Position numbers and translations under genes: made by a program. Shown piece by piece: positions 8,649 through 17,423 of a stretch of 33,199 nt of DNA; positions within the stretch are counted from its first letter, which is position 1, and the number at the start of each line of letters is the position of its first letter. This DNA is from Chloroflexota bacterium (GTDB lineage Bacteria; Chloroflexota; Ktedonobacteria; Ktedonobacterales; Ktedonobacteraceae): positions 1 to 33,199 of the forward strand of contig VBJK01000072.1 of the NCBI GenBank assembly GCA_005879655.1, in the 5' to 3' direction. The notes below the pieces were generated by a model, which was not told the origin of the DNA, ran no database searches, and worked only from the letters and a program-made list of their open reading frames with translations.

Positions 8649-9536
8649 ATGGAAGTCATAAAGATCTCTCCCCGTGGCTATTGCTACGGTGTTGTTGATG
8701 CATTAAACATTGCGCGGCAGGCTGCGAAAGATCCTACACTGCCGCGTCCTATTCACGTTGTTGGTCAGGTTATCCACAATCGACATGCCATTGACGAACT
8801 CTCTGGTTTAGGTATCATTACCCTGGACGGCCCCAATAGATTAGCTATTTTAGAACAAGTCAAAGAAGGGACCGTTATCTTTACTGCACATGGTGTCTCT
8901 CCCCAGATCAAGCAACTCGCGCTGCTGCGTGGATTGCACTGTATCGATGCAACCTGCCCAGATGTAACAGTCACCCACCAGCTCGTGCGTGATCTGGTAG
9001 CAAAAGGCTATTACATCCTCTATATTGGGAAGAAAGGGCACCCCGAACCAGAAGGCGTAATGGGCGAGGTCCCCGGTTACGTCAGTTTGATTGAAACCGA
9101 GGCCGATATCGATGAGCTACAGCTCAGCGCTGAGCAAGAGAAAAAGCTCGCTATTTCAACACAAACAACACTCTCGTTCTGGGATACACAACGTATCATC
9201 CAGCATATTAAGATGCGTTATCCGCATACAGAAGTTTTCGTTGATATCTGCCGTGCGACGCAGACACGGCAGGAGGCTGTGGCAGAGCAGGCAAAAGGTG
9301 CGGACCTGACGATTGTGGTTGGTGATCCTCGTAGTAATAATACGAATCGGCTGGTGCAAGTCTCTGAAGAATTAGCTGGCGTACCAGCTATACGTATTGA
9401 GGATCTTTCGCAGTTGCAAACGGAATGGCTCAAAGGAAAGAAACGCGTGGCAGTGACTGCCGGTGCATCGACGCCTAGCCAGTTAACACGTGCGGTTATT
9501 CGTTATCTAGAAGAATATCAAGCGGAAGAAGCCTAG
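8649..9536 (+). CDS. ispH: 4-hydroxy-3-methylbut-2-enyl diphosphate reductase (IspH/LytB)
   Basis: The last enzyme of the MEP isoprenoid pathway; it reduces HMBPP to IPP and DMAPP with a 4Fe-4S cluster. With the ATG at 8649 the protein is 295 aa and begins EVIKISPRGYCYGV, like Bacillus IspH; the GTG at 8622 would add nine atypical residues. The three cluster cysteines are Cys12 (GYCYG), Cys103 (DATCPDV) and Cys201 (DICRATQ). Glu135 (HPEPEG) is the proton-relay glutamate, and STQTTLS (170-176) and the SNNTNRL segment contact the diphosphate. Length and motifs are complete. It is followed 55 nt downstream by the helicase-domain gene in the same direction; a functional link is not evident. Confidence 0.97.
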   Translation: MEVIKISPRGYCYGVVDALNIARQAAKDPTLPRPIHVVGQVIHNRHAIDELSGLGIITLDGPNRLAILEQVKEGTVIFTAHGVSPQIKQLALLRGLHCIDATCPDVTVTHQLVRDLVAKGYYILYIGKKGHPEPEGVMGEVPGYVSLIETEADIDELQLSAEQEKKLAISTQTTLSFWDTQRIIQHIKMRYPHTEVFVDICRATQTRQEAVAEQAKGADLTIVVGDPRSNNTNRLVQVSEELAGVPAIRIEDLSQLQTEWLKGKKRVAVTAGASTPSQLTRAVIRYLEEYQAEEA

Positions 9537-9591
9537 TCAAGTGCCCCATGTGTTGTGCATACAGGGGCTTCTACGCGGTGGTTGTATTAGG

Positions 9592-11850
9592 ATGAATAAA
9601 TATTACGTGAACAGTTTTGACAAGGCATTACTACAGTGTAGTGCAGAAGAGTTGGCCTTATTAAGTCGTTTATGGGGATTGGACGGCACGGCATCGGATA
9701 TTGTGAGGGAACTCTACGCGCGCATGCAAGATCCCATTGCGGTGCGTTTTGTGTGGGAGGCGCTCTCAAAGGATGAACAGCAGGTGCTCTATCAGGCGCT
9801 ATCCGTTGCTCAGGGGGGGATACGCCGTACTGACTTGCTGATTAAATCGCATTTGGACCCAGGCCGTTACGAGTTGGCTATTGATAATCTGTTGCGGTAC
9901 TTGCTGCTCTATGAGCAAGTAGAGAATGTCTCCGGGAAGAAGAGCAATCCCACCTCTAGCGCGGCAAAAAAACTCGCCAAAAATGCGCTTGAAAAAGTGA
10001 AGGTGATCCATGCCTTTCCTGATACCATGAAGTTGCTGTACGGGATTGGCCAGGAGATCTTTATCTCAGATGACCGTGCTACACGCACATTACAACAGTT
10101 GTTGGCGCAGGCTCCCGATATGTGGCTCTATCAGGGTATTCGTCGCTTTCAAGGGGTATCCTGGGATACTGATTACTCGCGTGCCGATTTTAAAGAGAAG
10201 ATCATTCGTACGCTACAAAAGCTCTCTGATCCGCTTGCACATCTGCCCACGCTGAGTGAAGACGCGCGTTTGCTCTACCGCTGGCTACGTGGGCAAGGGG
10301 GCCGCGTCAGCATGCAGGATGTGCGCATACACACAGGACTGAGCGATCACAGACTCTGGGCTATTTTGCATGAATTAGAGCATGTATTCCTGGCTTTTGA
10401 TACCTTCTCAAAACAGGAACGCGTACTCTTCATTCCTAGAGATTATGCCTCATCTGCCGATCCTGCCGCTGGGCAGAGCGCTGCAACCGATGAGCAGAGC
10501 GAAGTTGATACAGCGCCGAAAACCGTACTGGCCGCAGAGCCAATCGTCCTCTATGATATAGCAGTTGTCACCAATGCACTCTACCAATACGCTATGGAGC
10601 CAACGCAGGCGGGACATATCCCCAAGCGCATTTTCAATAAAATTCGCCCTATACTTCATGGAGACTCTATCTACGATTATCAGGACAATGATCTCTATCT
10701 TGAAGTTTTGCTTGCGGCGATGCGTGACCTGCGCATTGTGCAACTGCCTGAGTCGCCATCTGAGGATGTTAAGGCCCGCTATGAACCCGGCTCGCATCTG
10801 GACGCGTGGGCACTGCTAGACCTGGCGGAGCAGGCGGTACAGTGGTTACAGTTCTGGGTGAGTAGTGGCAGCTGGCACGATGATCGCGGTATGAACTACA
10901 GGCCGTGGGATCACTATCTGCTCCAGTCCAGATTGGCGCGTGAAGTGATTTTGCGACATTTAAGCAAATGTACAGCGGGGCAGTGGTATACCATCAACTC
11001 ATTGCTAGCAGAAATATGGCAGGAGGATGCCTTTACCGCCCGTCCATCCTCAAGTTATGCACGGCAACAGACACATGTCAACAAAACACCTGCCATACGT
11101 GAAAAGTGGAACCAGTGCGATGCAGAACTCTATATCGGTATCTTGAACAGTACTTTAAGAGAGATGGGCATTACCAGCGTCGGCTTCTCGCAGGAAAATG
11201 CTCTGGAATTAGAGAGGCCCGTCAATCCCCATGTCTTTCAGCTAACCGAGTTTGGAAAAAGCGTGCTGGCCACGCGTGAAGAGGTCCTGCTGGAGAAAAA
11301 GCAGGTGCAACCAGAAACGCCAGCGGCCCCAGCGCGCGTGCTCATTGTCCAGCCAAACTTTGAGTTATTGATATTGCAGCCTGACCTACCAACATTGTAT
11401 AGTATTTTGCCCTTTGTACAAGTAAAGCACATTGGTGTGGTCAGTCGCCTGACATTGACAAAAGATGCGGTCTTGCGTGCACTGGCGGCGGGTAAGCGTG
11501 TGGAGCAGATAAGAGGCGCACTGGAAGAGCATAGCCAGAAAGAGCTACCCCAGAATGTCCTCTATACACTCAATGACTGGGTAAAGAACTACAAAGAAGC
11601 GAGGATCTCCCAGGTATTGTTATTCGAGGTTTCTAGTGAAGCTATTGCGCAGGAACTTTGCAACACGCCGCAGATCAAGGAACTCGGCTTGCGTCAAATA
11701 GCCCCTTGTACGCTCGTATTGAGCAGCGATGTGAATCTGCAACAGCTCAAACGAACCCTCGAAAAACAGGGAGTCACCGTGCACCTCAGTCGTAATATTA
11801 TTACCCGCTCGACGCGCTACAGTGCTGCTACTTACAGTATATATCAATAA
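9592..11850 (+). CDS. Helicase-associated (XPB/Ssl2 N-terminal-like) domain protein without motor
   Basis: I start at the ATG at 9592 (752 aa); upstream in-frame codons to 9541 have no family look. Residues about 578-690 (ARVLIVQPNFELLIL..., then IGVVSRLTLTKDAVLRALAAGK and the LPQNVLYTLNDW helix) match the helicase-associated XPB/Ssl2 N-terminal domain, Helicase_C_3, often found alone in Actinobacteria and Chloroflexota. The N-terminal half consists of predicted winged-helix-like helical segments (for example YRWLRGQGGRVSMQDVRIHTGLSDHRLWAILHELE). I see no Walker A, no DExx box and no helicase motifs, so it is not itself a helicase. I infer a DNA-binding or helicase-partner function. It may be co-transcribed with ispH. 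Confidence 0.75.
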   Translation: MNKYYVNSFDKALLQCSAEELALLSRLWGLDGTASDIVRELYARMQDPIAVRFVWEALSKDEQQVLYQALSVAQGGIRRTDLLIKSHLDPGRYELAIDNLLRYLLLYEQVENVSGKKSNPTSSAAKKLAKNALEKVKVIHAFPDTMKLLYGIGQEIFISDDRATRTLQQLLAQAPDMWLYQGIRRFQGVSWDTDYSRADFKEKIIRTLQKLSDPLAHLPTLSEDARLLYRWLRGQGGRVSMQDVRIHTGLSDHRLWAILHELEHVFLAFDTFSKQERVLFIPRDYASSADPAAGQSAATDEQSEVDTAPKTVLAAEPIVLYDIAVVTNALYQYAMEPTQAGHIPKRIFNKIRPILHGDSIYDYQDNDLYLEVLLAAMRDLRIVQLPESPSEDVKARYEPGSHLDAWALLDLAEQAVQWLQFWVSSGSWHDDRGMNYRPWDHYLLQSRLAREVILRHLSKCTAGQWYTINSLLAEIWQEDAFTARPSSSYARQQTHVNKTPAIREKWNQCDAELYIGILNSTLREMGITSVGFSQENALELERPVNPHVFQLTEFGKSVLATREEVLLEKKQVQPETPAAPARVLIVQPNFELLILQPDLPTLYSILPFVQVKHIGVVSRLTLTKDAVLRALAAGKRVEQIRGALEEHSQKELPQNVLYTLNDWVKNYKEARISQVLLFEVSSEAIAQELCNTPQIKELGLRQIAPCTLVLSSDVNLQQLKRTLEKQGVTVHLSRNIITRSTRYSAATYSIYQ

Positions 11851-11897
11851 GTTGCAACGTTATAATTACTACGCCACTTGGGGGATAGAGTGGCAAC
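11851..11897 (+). terminator. Possible hairpin after the helicase-domain gene
   Basis: GCCACT (11873-11878) pairs with AGTGGC (11889-11894), and GTTGC (11851-11855) can pair with GCAAC (11893-11897). No T-run follows, so termination is uncertain. Confidence 0.3.
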
Positions 11898-12006
11898 AAG
11901 AGATAAAATGAGTTACAATGCTTCAGAGATACACGTTTGCTAACATCATTTCCCCATAAGTGGTTAGCCAATTTGTACCACCATACGGAGTAAAGAGAGG
12001 ATTCCA

Positions 12007-12522
12007 ATGGCAGGGGACTGTTCATTTGATATAGTATCACAGTTTGATGAGCAAGAGTTGCACAACGCAGTCGATCAGACACGCCGCGAAGTGCAGACGC
12101 GTTATGATCTGAAGGATACGAAAACCGAGATAACCTTAAATAAGGATAACGTGACCATTCTCACAGATAGCACACTAACGCTGAAGAATGTGCGCGATAT
12201 TCTGGAATCGAAAGCGGTTCGTCGCAACCTGTCTCTCAAGATTTTTAAGCCGGGCAAAGAAGAAAATGCGGCGGCAGGGCGGGTGCGACAGGTAATTCAA
12301 TTACAGCAAGGCATCTCGCAGGAGCAGGCGAAAGAGATCAGCAAGTATCTGCGTGATAGCTTTCCGAAAGTGCGTCCACAGATCCAGGGTGAGGCGATTC
12401 GTGTGACGGCTAAGAGCCGTGATGAGCTACAGAGCTTGTATTGTAATAAGTCATCAAAAAACGTAATACATGTATTATATGGTATTGAGCTATTTAATAG
12501 GGATAAACGCAAAGTACTTTAG
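12007..12522 (+). CDS. YajQ-family nucleotide-binding protein with divergent C-terminus
   Basis: YajQ proteins are small two-domain nucleotide-binding proteins; some bind cyclic di-GMP and act as transcription co-factors. Residues 1-140 are classic: CSFDIVSQFDEQELHNAVDQTRREVQTRYDLKD, then LKIFKPGKE, then ISQEQAKEISKYLRDSFPKVRPQIQGEAIRVTAKSRDELQ. After this the family normally ends with about 20 residues reading like VIALLKxxDFxIPLQFxNYR. Here the end is SLYCNKSSKNVIHVLYGIELFNRDKRKVL, and only GIELFNR resembles it. The last 90 nt are also more AT-rich. Length is 171 aa against about 160-163 normally. AGAGAGGA lies 5 nt before the ATG. A shifted frame does not clearly restore the standard ending. 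Confidence 0.88.
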   Translation: MAGDCSFDIVSQFDEQELHNAVDQTRREVQTRYDLKDTKTEITLNKDNVTILTDSTLTLKNVRDILESKAVRRNLSLKIFKPGKEENAAAGRVRQVIQLQQGISQEQAKEISKYLRDSFPKVRPQIQGEAIRVTAKSRDELQSLYCNKSSKNVIHVLYGIELFNRDKRKVL

Positions 12523-12675
12523 TACCAAAGAGGTGCCCTCAAAATAGATTTGTAGTACCCTAAAGTTTAACTGGACTAAGCCTATTAGGGCTGTTGTGGC
12601 TTCGCGTGAGGTGCCTTTGCGGCAGAAAACTTATGCAGCGCGACAACAGTGCTCTCGTTCGAGAAAGTGACTTTC

Positions 12676-15600
12676 ATGTCTGGGAACCGACAAATCTTTG
12701 ACGTAGCGACACACACAGCCGACCGCCATCGTTGGGATAGTCAGTGGCCGGAAGCGATGCATGAATACCAACGAGCACTTGCGGAGTTCCCAGATGACAC
12801 AACCGCACATAGTGGGCTAGGGTATTGCTACATGCAAACGAAGCAGTGGCAAAAGGCGCTCGATGAGTACGAATACATTTTTCAGCGTGATCCCAGCAAT
12901 GTGATCGTCCTGAGCAAGATAGCCGAACTGTACGGTATTTTGAATAGGCGTGAGGATGCCTATACTGCATATCTGCATCTGGCAGATCTTTACTCAGAAG
13001 CAAGTCAAGAAGCACGCGCAGAAGCAGCCTGGCTAAAAGCTGCTCAGTTATCCTCTGGTAATCCTGAACCCCATGAGCGGCTCGCTAGCTACTACTTTGA
13101 GCAAAAAGACATCACAGCTATGATTCAGCAGCGCTTGGCCGCAGCTCAGGGCTACCTTGCAAGAAATGATTTTGTGGCGGCTAGTACACAATGCGAAGAA
13201 GTATTGCGTGCTGATGGGGCAAACGTCCAGGCACAGCAATTGCTCGCGCGAATACGGAATGGGTCTGCTTCTCTGCCATCAGAGCCAACAATGTCTATGG
13301 CAACAGCTGCTGATCCAGGAGATGACACATTTCTCCCGGCTGATAGACCACCACAGCTAGGTGCATCTCTTACTTCTTTCACTTCTCAAGAAGATAATTC
13401 AGGAGCTGATACCATTAGATCAAGCAATACAGACGGAGGTACAACAGGCATCATGGGAAACATGGGCAACTTCGGTGGGGTGAGTAATCCGGGACCAGCC
13501 CCAGCTATGAATGGGGCTGGTGGAGGAATGGAATCTGCTCCCCGTAAAAGGATTACTGCAAACCAGGTAACAGGGGTTTTGAAGCAGGCCCAGGCATATC
13601 AATCCCAGGGTCGTTTCAATGATGCTATCGACCTCTGTGAGCAGATCCTGGAGAGCGGCTTCGATCGACCAGACGCTCGTTACTTTTTAGGATGGCTTTA
13701 TCAGGAGCAACAGCGTTGGAATGATGCTATCCGGCAGTTCCAGATGCTCTTGAATGATCAAGATTATGCACTTTCCTGTTACTATGCGTTAGGACAGTGT
13801 TATCGTGCGCGTGGTGATCTGCGCACTGCCGCAGTGCATTTCGATGAAGCGGTAGACCGTGTGAATCTGGATGCATTAACGGTGGAAGAATCTGATCAGT
13901 TAGTGCAGCTCTGTCAGGAAGCGGCGGAGGCGCATCGTTTGCTAGGTGAGCAGGAACAAACTCTGACGGTCTATAATGCTCTCTTAGGTTTCTTACGTAG
14001 TCGTGGCTGGAATGATAAGGTGGCGCAGGTCGAGTTTATGTTACAGCAGACCCAGGGTGCTCCTGCATCCTCGCGTCCACCCACGCCTCCTACAGCGCAG
14101 GTGCAAGCGCAACCAGTGCAGCCTGCGATGCAGCCGCCTGCACCTCCGGTTTCTATTCCAGACGCAGCTACTATGGCATTCAATGTTGCCAGCTTGAATG
14201 GTGCCGCTGGCCCTCAAGTGAATGTAGGATCACAATCATCTATGCCTCCGTCTCTGTCCTCTGCGACAGGTGCTGTTGGTGAGTTGCCTGACTGGTTAAC
14301 TGGAATTTTGAGCGACTCTGAGAAGACTCAGATCCAGGAAAGGAAAACTGCACCTGCTCCATCTGCGCCACAGGCTTCCGCGCCGCCTCCGGCTTCCGCG
14401 CCACCGCCGCTGAGCGAGCAAGATATTGCGATGGCACAGACAGCTTTCTTCACGCCAGTCGTGCCGCCAACTGAACAAGCGCGTCCGCAGGTAGCAGCAC
14501 CCGCGCCTACCGTACAGTCGCCAGTGCCGCCAGCACAGTCTGCTCAGCAAGCTCCAGCAGCGCCACCTTCCTGGCTAACCAATGATATGAACGCTCCTGC
14601 AAATGGAACGCGTTCCTTACCTGTGGAACAGTTGCCGGTCGTGCCAACGCCTCCTGCCGCTCCCCCGGTAGTTCCGGCGCAGCAGGCCGCTCCTGCGCAA
14701 GCAGTCGTGCCCCCGCCGCCGCCCATGCCTGTCCAGACGGCAGTACCTGCACCGCCAGCACCTGTTGCTCCACCGCCAGTGGTACCTCCGGCTCCCGCCG
14801 TGCAGCCAGCCGCAACGGCCCCGGCGCTCTTCGATCTGGCTACGCCAGTAGTGCCTACGGCGCAAGCCGCGCCAGAGAAGAAGGCAGGCATTGAAGAAAT
14901 GCTAGGCCAGATGGCCGGCTCGAAAGATGACGGCTTGAAGCAGGTTGCCGATGCCGTATTGACCAGTACCGCTACACTGCCGGAGAATGTGCGCAGGCAG
15001 GTTGTGCGCTCAATGCAGGATATCCAAAATTATGTCAGTCATGGCCTACTCACCTCGGCGACGGAAGAATCTTTGCGCGTCATCGACATTGCTCCACAGT
15101 ATCTGGATATCCATCAGGTCTTGTGTGAGATTTACGTACGGCAGGGCAAGATAGAGCAGGCTATTACCAAATATGCTATCCTCGTTGATACCTATATCGT
15201 CAATGGGCGCACGGAGGATGCCGTCGCTACCTACCGGCGCATCTTACAGCTTGAGCCGAATAATCTGACGTACCGCTTGCGCTTGGTCAGCTTGCTCTCA
15301 ACGCTTGGTAATAAAGAAGATCTGCTCAGAGAGCGCACATTGGCCGCCGAGTCCTACTTACGTCTGGGCTATATGGATCGTGCACTCAATGAGCTGGAGC
15401 AGGCGCTACAGGAGAGTCCGACCAGCGTGCCGACGCGCTTGAACTATGCCCTGGCCCTACAGAAATTGGGACGTACCCAGCAAGCTGTAGCGGAATATCA
15501 GCGCGTGCTACAGGTTGATCCGCGCAACATTGCCGCATTAGTGCGTTGGCACATTGCTATGATTACCACCATTGGCGCGGCTCGTGCGGCGGCGCTGGAG

Positions 15601-16782
15601 GTGCTCGCTCGTATTCGCTGGCAACTGCGCGGTGAGGGACAGAAAAATGCAGATGCCGTGCTTCGTGAGTATATGCAGACGGTTGACATCTATCCTAACA
15701 ATGCCGATCTGCATTATTCACTGGGGCAAATCTATCATCAATGTGGACAGTTTGATCAAGCGGTTGACTCTTATATCCTGGCGTTGCGTGATAGCGCAGT
15801 GGAGATCCTGGGTCGTGTAGGCATTGCTCAGTGTTTACTGGTACAGGGCAAACCGGAACCTGCTATGCAGCAACTGGAACAGGCATTGCAAGCAGTACGC
15901 CATTCCTCTTCCTCGGTTGATCCAGCAACTTGGGCGGCTCGTCCACGCGAAGAAGGCGAGACGCACCAGGCACCAGAGGTGGAAATCTCTCTGCTGCTAG
16001 CAAATACCTATGGCCGCGTTGGACGACAGGAGGAGATGCAAGCTCTTATACGCCAAGTCAAGCAAGGCAAGCCTTCACAGGACGAAGTCTCTTCAACCCT
16101 TGCCGAGATCTCCACTCGCCAGGGTGGGGATACTGCCAGCATTGTGCAAGAGTCTCTGGAATTAGCCCGTCATTATCGCAGTAATCGTCAGACCGATAAT
16201 GCCATTAATGTCCTCAATGAAATCTTGCGCATGGCTCCGCAAGATCCGCGTCCTCATCACGAGCTGGCCGATATCAATATTCAGCGGGGTTTACTGGATG
16301 AGGGTATTGCGGAATTACGGCTATTAGCGGACATTTACCTGCGCCGTAATCAATTGACAGATGCAGGAGTCACAATCCAACGTATCGGCAACCTCTATGA
16401 TGAGATGGGCAACAACGAGGAAGCGCTGGCGAACTTGTGTCGTGCCGTCGATCTGATACCAGATTCGATGGAATTGTTGCGTGAGGTCGTTGGCTTCTGC
16501 TGGCGTTTGGGACGCCAACACGAGGCGGGCAAATATCAGGTCATCATTGCTCGCTACTACTTTGAGACGCAGCAGGTCAAAGAAGCGGTGGCCGCGTTAC
16601 AACAGTTGATCGCTATTGATAAGAACAACTACGATGCCTATGATATGCTGGGGCGGGCCTATCAGTCTGTCGGTGAATATGAGCAGGCGAGCCGTGTCTA
16701 TCGCAATCTGGCCAAGATTAATCCTGGTAATACGAAAGCACGCGAACGGCTAGCAACACTGCAAGAACTGCGCACAAAGTAA
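12676..16782 (+). CDS. Giant tetratricopeptide-repeat scaffold protein with Pro/Ala-rich linker
   Basis: With the ATG at 12676 (GAGAAAG about 9 nt upstream) the product is 1368 aa; a GTG at 12649 is an alternative. TPR units occur in three blocks: residues about 10-205 (for example AMHEYQRALAEFPDDTTAHSGLGYCYMQ), about 290-465 (FNDAIDLCEQILESGFDRPDARYFLGWLYQEQ) and about 780-1368 (many copies, including AVAEYQRVLQVDPRN and ASRVYRNLAKINPGN). A Gly/Asn/Met-rich segment separates blocks one and two. A long Pro/Ala/Gln linker (about 465-745) separates two and three, with two short LPDWLTG/PSWLTND motifs. There is no signal peptide or membrane segment. I infer a cytoplasmic protein-interaction scaffold; partners are unknown. 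A long hairpin follows immediately. Confidence 0.88.
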   Translation: MSGNRQIFDVATHTADRHRWDSQWPEAMHEYQRALAEFPDDTTAHSGLGYCYMQTKQWQKALDEYEYIFQRDPSNVIVLSKIAELYGILNRREDAYTAYLHLADLYSEASQEARAEAAWLKAAQLSSGNPEPHERLASYYFEQKDITAMIQQRLAAAQGYLARNDFVAASTQCEEVLRADGANVQAQQLLARIRNGSASLPSEPTMSMATAADPGDDTFLPADRPPQLGASLTSFTSQEDNSGADTIRSSNTDGGTTGIMGNMGNFGGVSNPGPAPAMNGAGGGMESAPRKRITANQVTGVLKQAQAYQSQGRFNDAIDLCEQILESGFDRPDARYFLGWLYQEQQRWNDAIRQFQMLLNDQDYALSCYYALGQCYRARGDLRTAAVHFDEAVDRVNLDALTVEESDQLVQLCQEAAEAHRLLGEQEQTLTVYNALLGFLRSRGWNDKVAQVEFMLQQTQGAPASSRPPTPPTAQVQAQPVQPAMQPPAPPVSIPDAATMAFNVASLNGAAGPQVNVGSQSSMPPSLSSATGAVGELPDWLTGILSDSEKTQIQERKTAPAPSAPQASAPPPASAPPPLSEQDIAMAQTAFFTPVVPPTEQARPQVAAPAPTVQSPVPPAQSAQQAPAAPPSWLTNDMNAPANGTRSLPVEQLPVVPTPPAAPPVVPAQQAAPAQAVVPPPPPMPVQTAVPAPPAPVAPPPVVPPAPAVQPAATAPALFDLATPVVPTAQAAPEKKAGIEEMLGQMAGSKDDGLKQVADAVLTSTATLPENVRRQVVRSMQDIQNYVSHGLLTSATEESLRVIDIAPQYLDIHQVLCEIYVRQGKIEQAITKYAILVDTYIVNGRTEDAVATYRRILQLEPNNLTYRLRLVSLLSTLGNKEDLLRERTLAAESYLRLGYMDRALNELEQALQESPTSVPTRLNYALALQKLGRTQQAVAEYQRVLQVDPRNIAALVRWHIAMITTIGAARAAALEVLARIRWQLRGEGQKNADAVLREYMQTVDIYPNNADLHYSLGQIYHQCGQFDQAVDSYILALRDSAVEILGRVGIAQCLLVQGKPEPAMQQLEQALQAVRHSSSSVDPATWAARPREEGETHQAPEVEISLLLANTYGRVGRQEEMQALIRQVKQGKPSQDEVSSTLAEISTRQGGDTASIVQESLELARHYRSNRQTDNAINVLNEILRMAPQDPRPHHELADINIQRGLLDEGIAELRLLADIYLRRNQLTDAGVTIQRIGNLYDEMGNNEEALANLCRAVDLIPDSMELLREVVGFCWRLGRQHEAGKYQVIIARYYFETQQVKEAVAALQQLIAIDKNNYDAYDMLGRAYQSVGEYEQASRVYRNLAKINPGNTKARERLATLQELRTK

Positions 16783-16784
16783 TA

Positions 16785-16852
16785 TAATCACCTTGTAAGA
16801 AAGAACCGGTTGAGCGTATTGGCCCAGCCGATTCTTTCTTGCAAGGTGATTA
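16785..16852. terminator. Long hairpin between convergent genes
   Basis: The left arm (16785-16815) and right arm (16822-16852) pair over about 30 positions with few mismatches: TAATCACCTTG...AAGAAAGAA against TTCTTTCTTGCAAGGTGATTA. It starts 3 nt after the TPR stop and ends about 30 nt before the 3' end of the opposite gene, so it could stop transcription in both directions. No long T-run follows. Confidence 0.75.
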
Positions 16853-16883
16853 TGTATTACTCTATGCAAAAGAAGAAATGGTC

Positions 16884-17228
16884 TTATGTAATACTCAAAG
16901 AACTTTGCTGTTCTATATGAGTGCTAGTCCCAGTCTCCTTTTCTTGACGTTGCAACTCAAATACGAGCCGAGCTACAGTTTCTGATGTGACTGAGGAAGG
17001 TTCCGCTTGTGGAGTACCAACACCAGCTATACTATCAACCTCGTTTTGCCTCCAATCAGATGTTGTTCCTTGTACACCCAACGGCTTCATAACCTCCTCC
17101 ATCCATCGCGCGCCACAGATACAACACATCCCATGACTCGCTTCATAGAGCTTAGGTAGGGGACGTTGTGAGACTCGCTCTCCTACGCTGTCTATTAAGC
17201 GCAAACACCACGCACACTGGCGCATCAT
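16884..17228 (-). CDS. Small protein with paired CxxC motifs (putative zinc ribbon)
   Basis: The 114-aa product starts MMRQCAWCLRLID and has a second pair in GMCCICGARWMEE (CAWC at 5-8 and CICG at about 36-38), a spacing suited to one zinc site. The remaining residues (50-114) are polar, Ser/Thr/Glu-rich and probably disordered. AAGGA lies about 10 nt upstream of the ATG at 17228. I do not recognise a named family, though the head resembles small cysteine proteins typical of Ktedonobacteria. It converges on the TPR gene and lies downstream of the molybdoenzyme gene on the same strand, 195 nt away. In that gap, an inverted GATCGT-AC-ACGATC near 17272 could be an operator. Confidence 0.65.
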   Translation of the reverse strand: MMRQCAWCLRLIDSVGERVSQRPLPKLYEASHGMCCICGARWMEEVMKPLGVQGTTSDWRQNEVDSIAGVGTPQAEPSSVTSETVARLVFELQRQEKETGTSTHIEQQSSLSIT

Positions 17229-17423
17229 GACTGTTAGTCCTTTCTCAACAGGTAATGCCTCATTAGTGGAAATGATCGTACACGATCGGCATCCCTACCA
17301 GCAACTTTTCTATGCGAGGTCAACTTCCTGTCCCCTAAATACAACGCTTTACGCCCATGTTTTTAGGATTGAGAATACCTCTATATAGTATTATACTGCA
17401 AGCCATGCAGTTGGTCTTTCATT

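Noticed and set aside
14507..14891. Long Gly/Ala- and Arg-rich minus-strand frames opposite the TPR gene
   Set aside because: They are shadows of the Pro/Ala linker codons on the plus strand.
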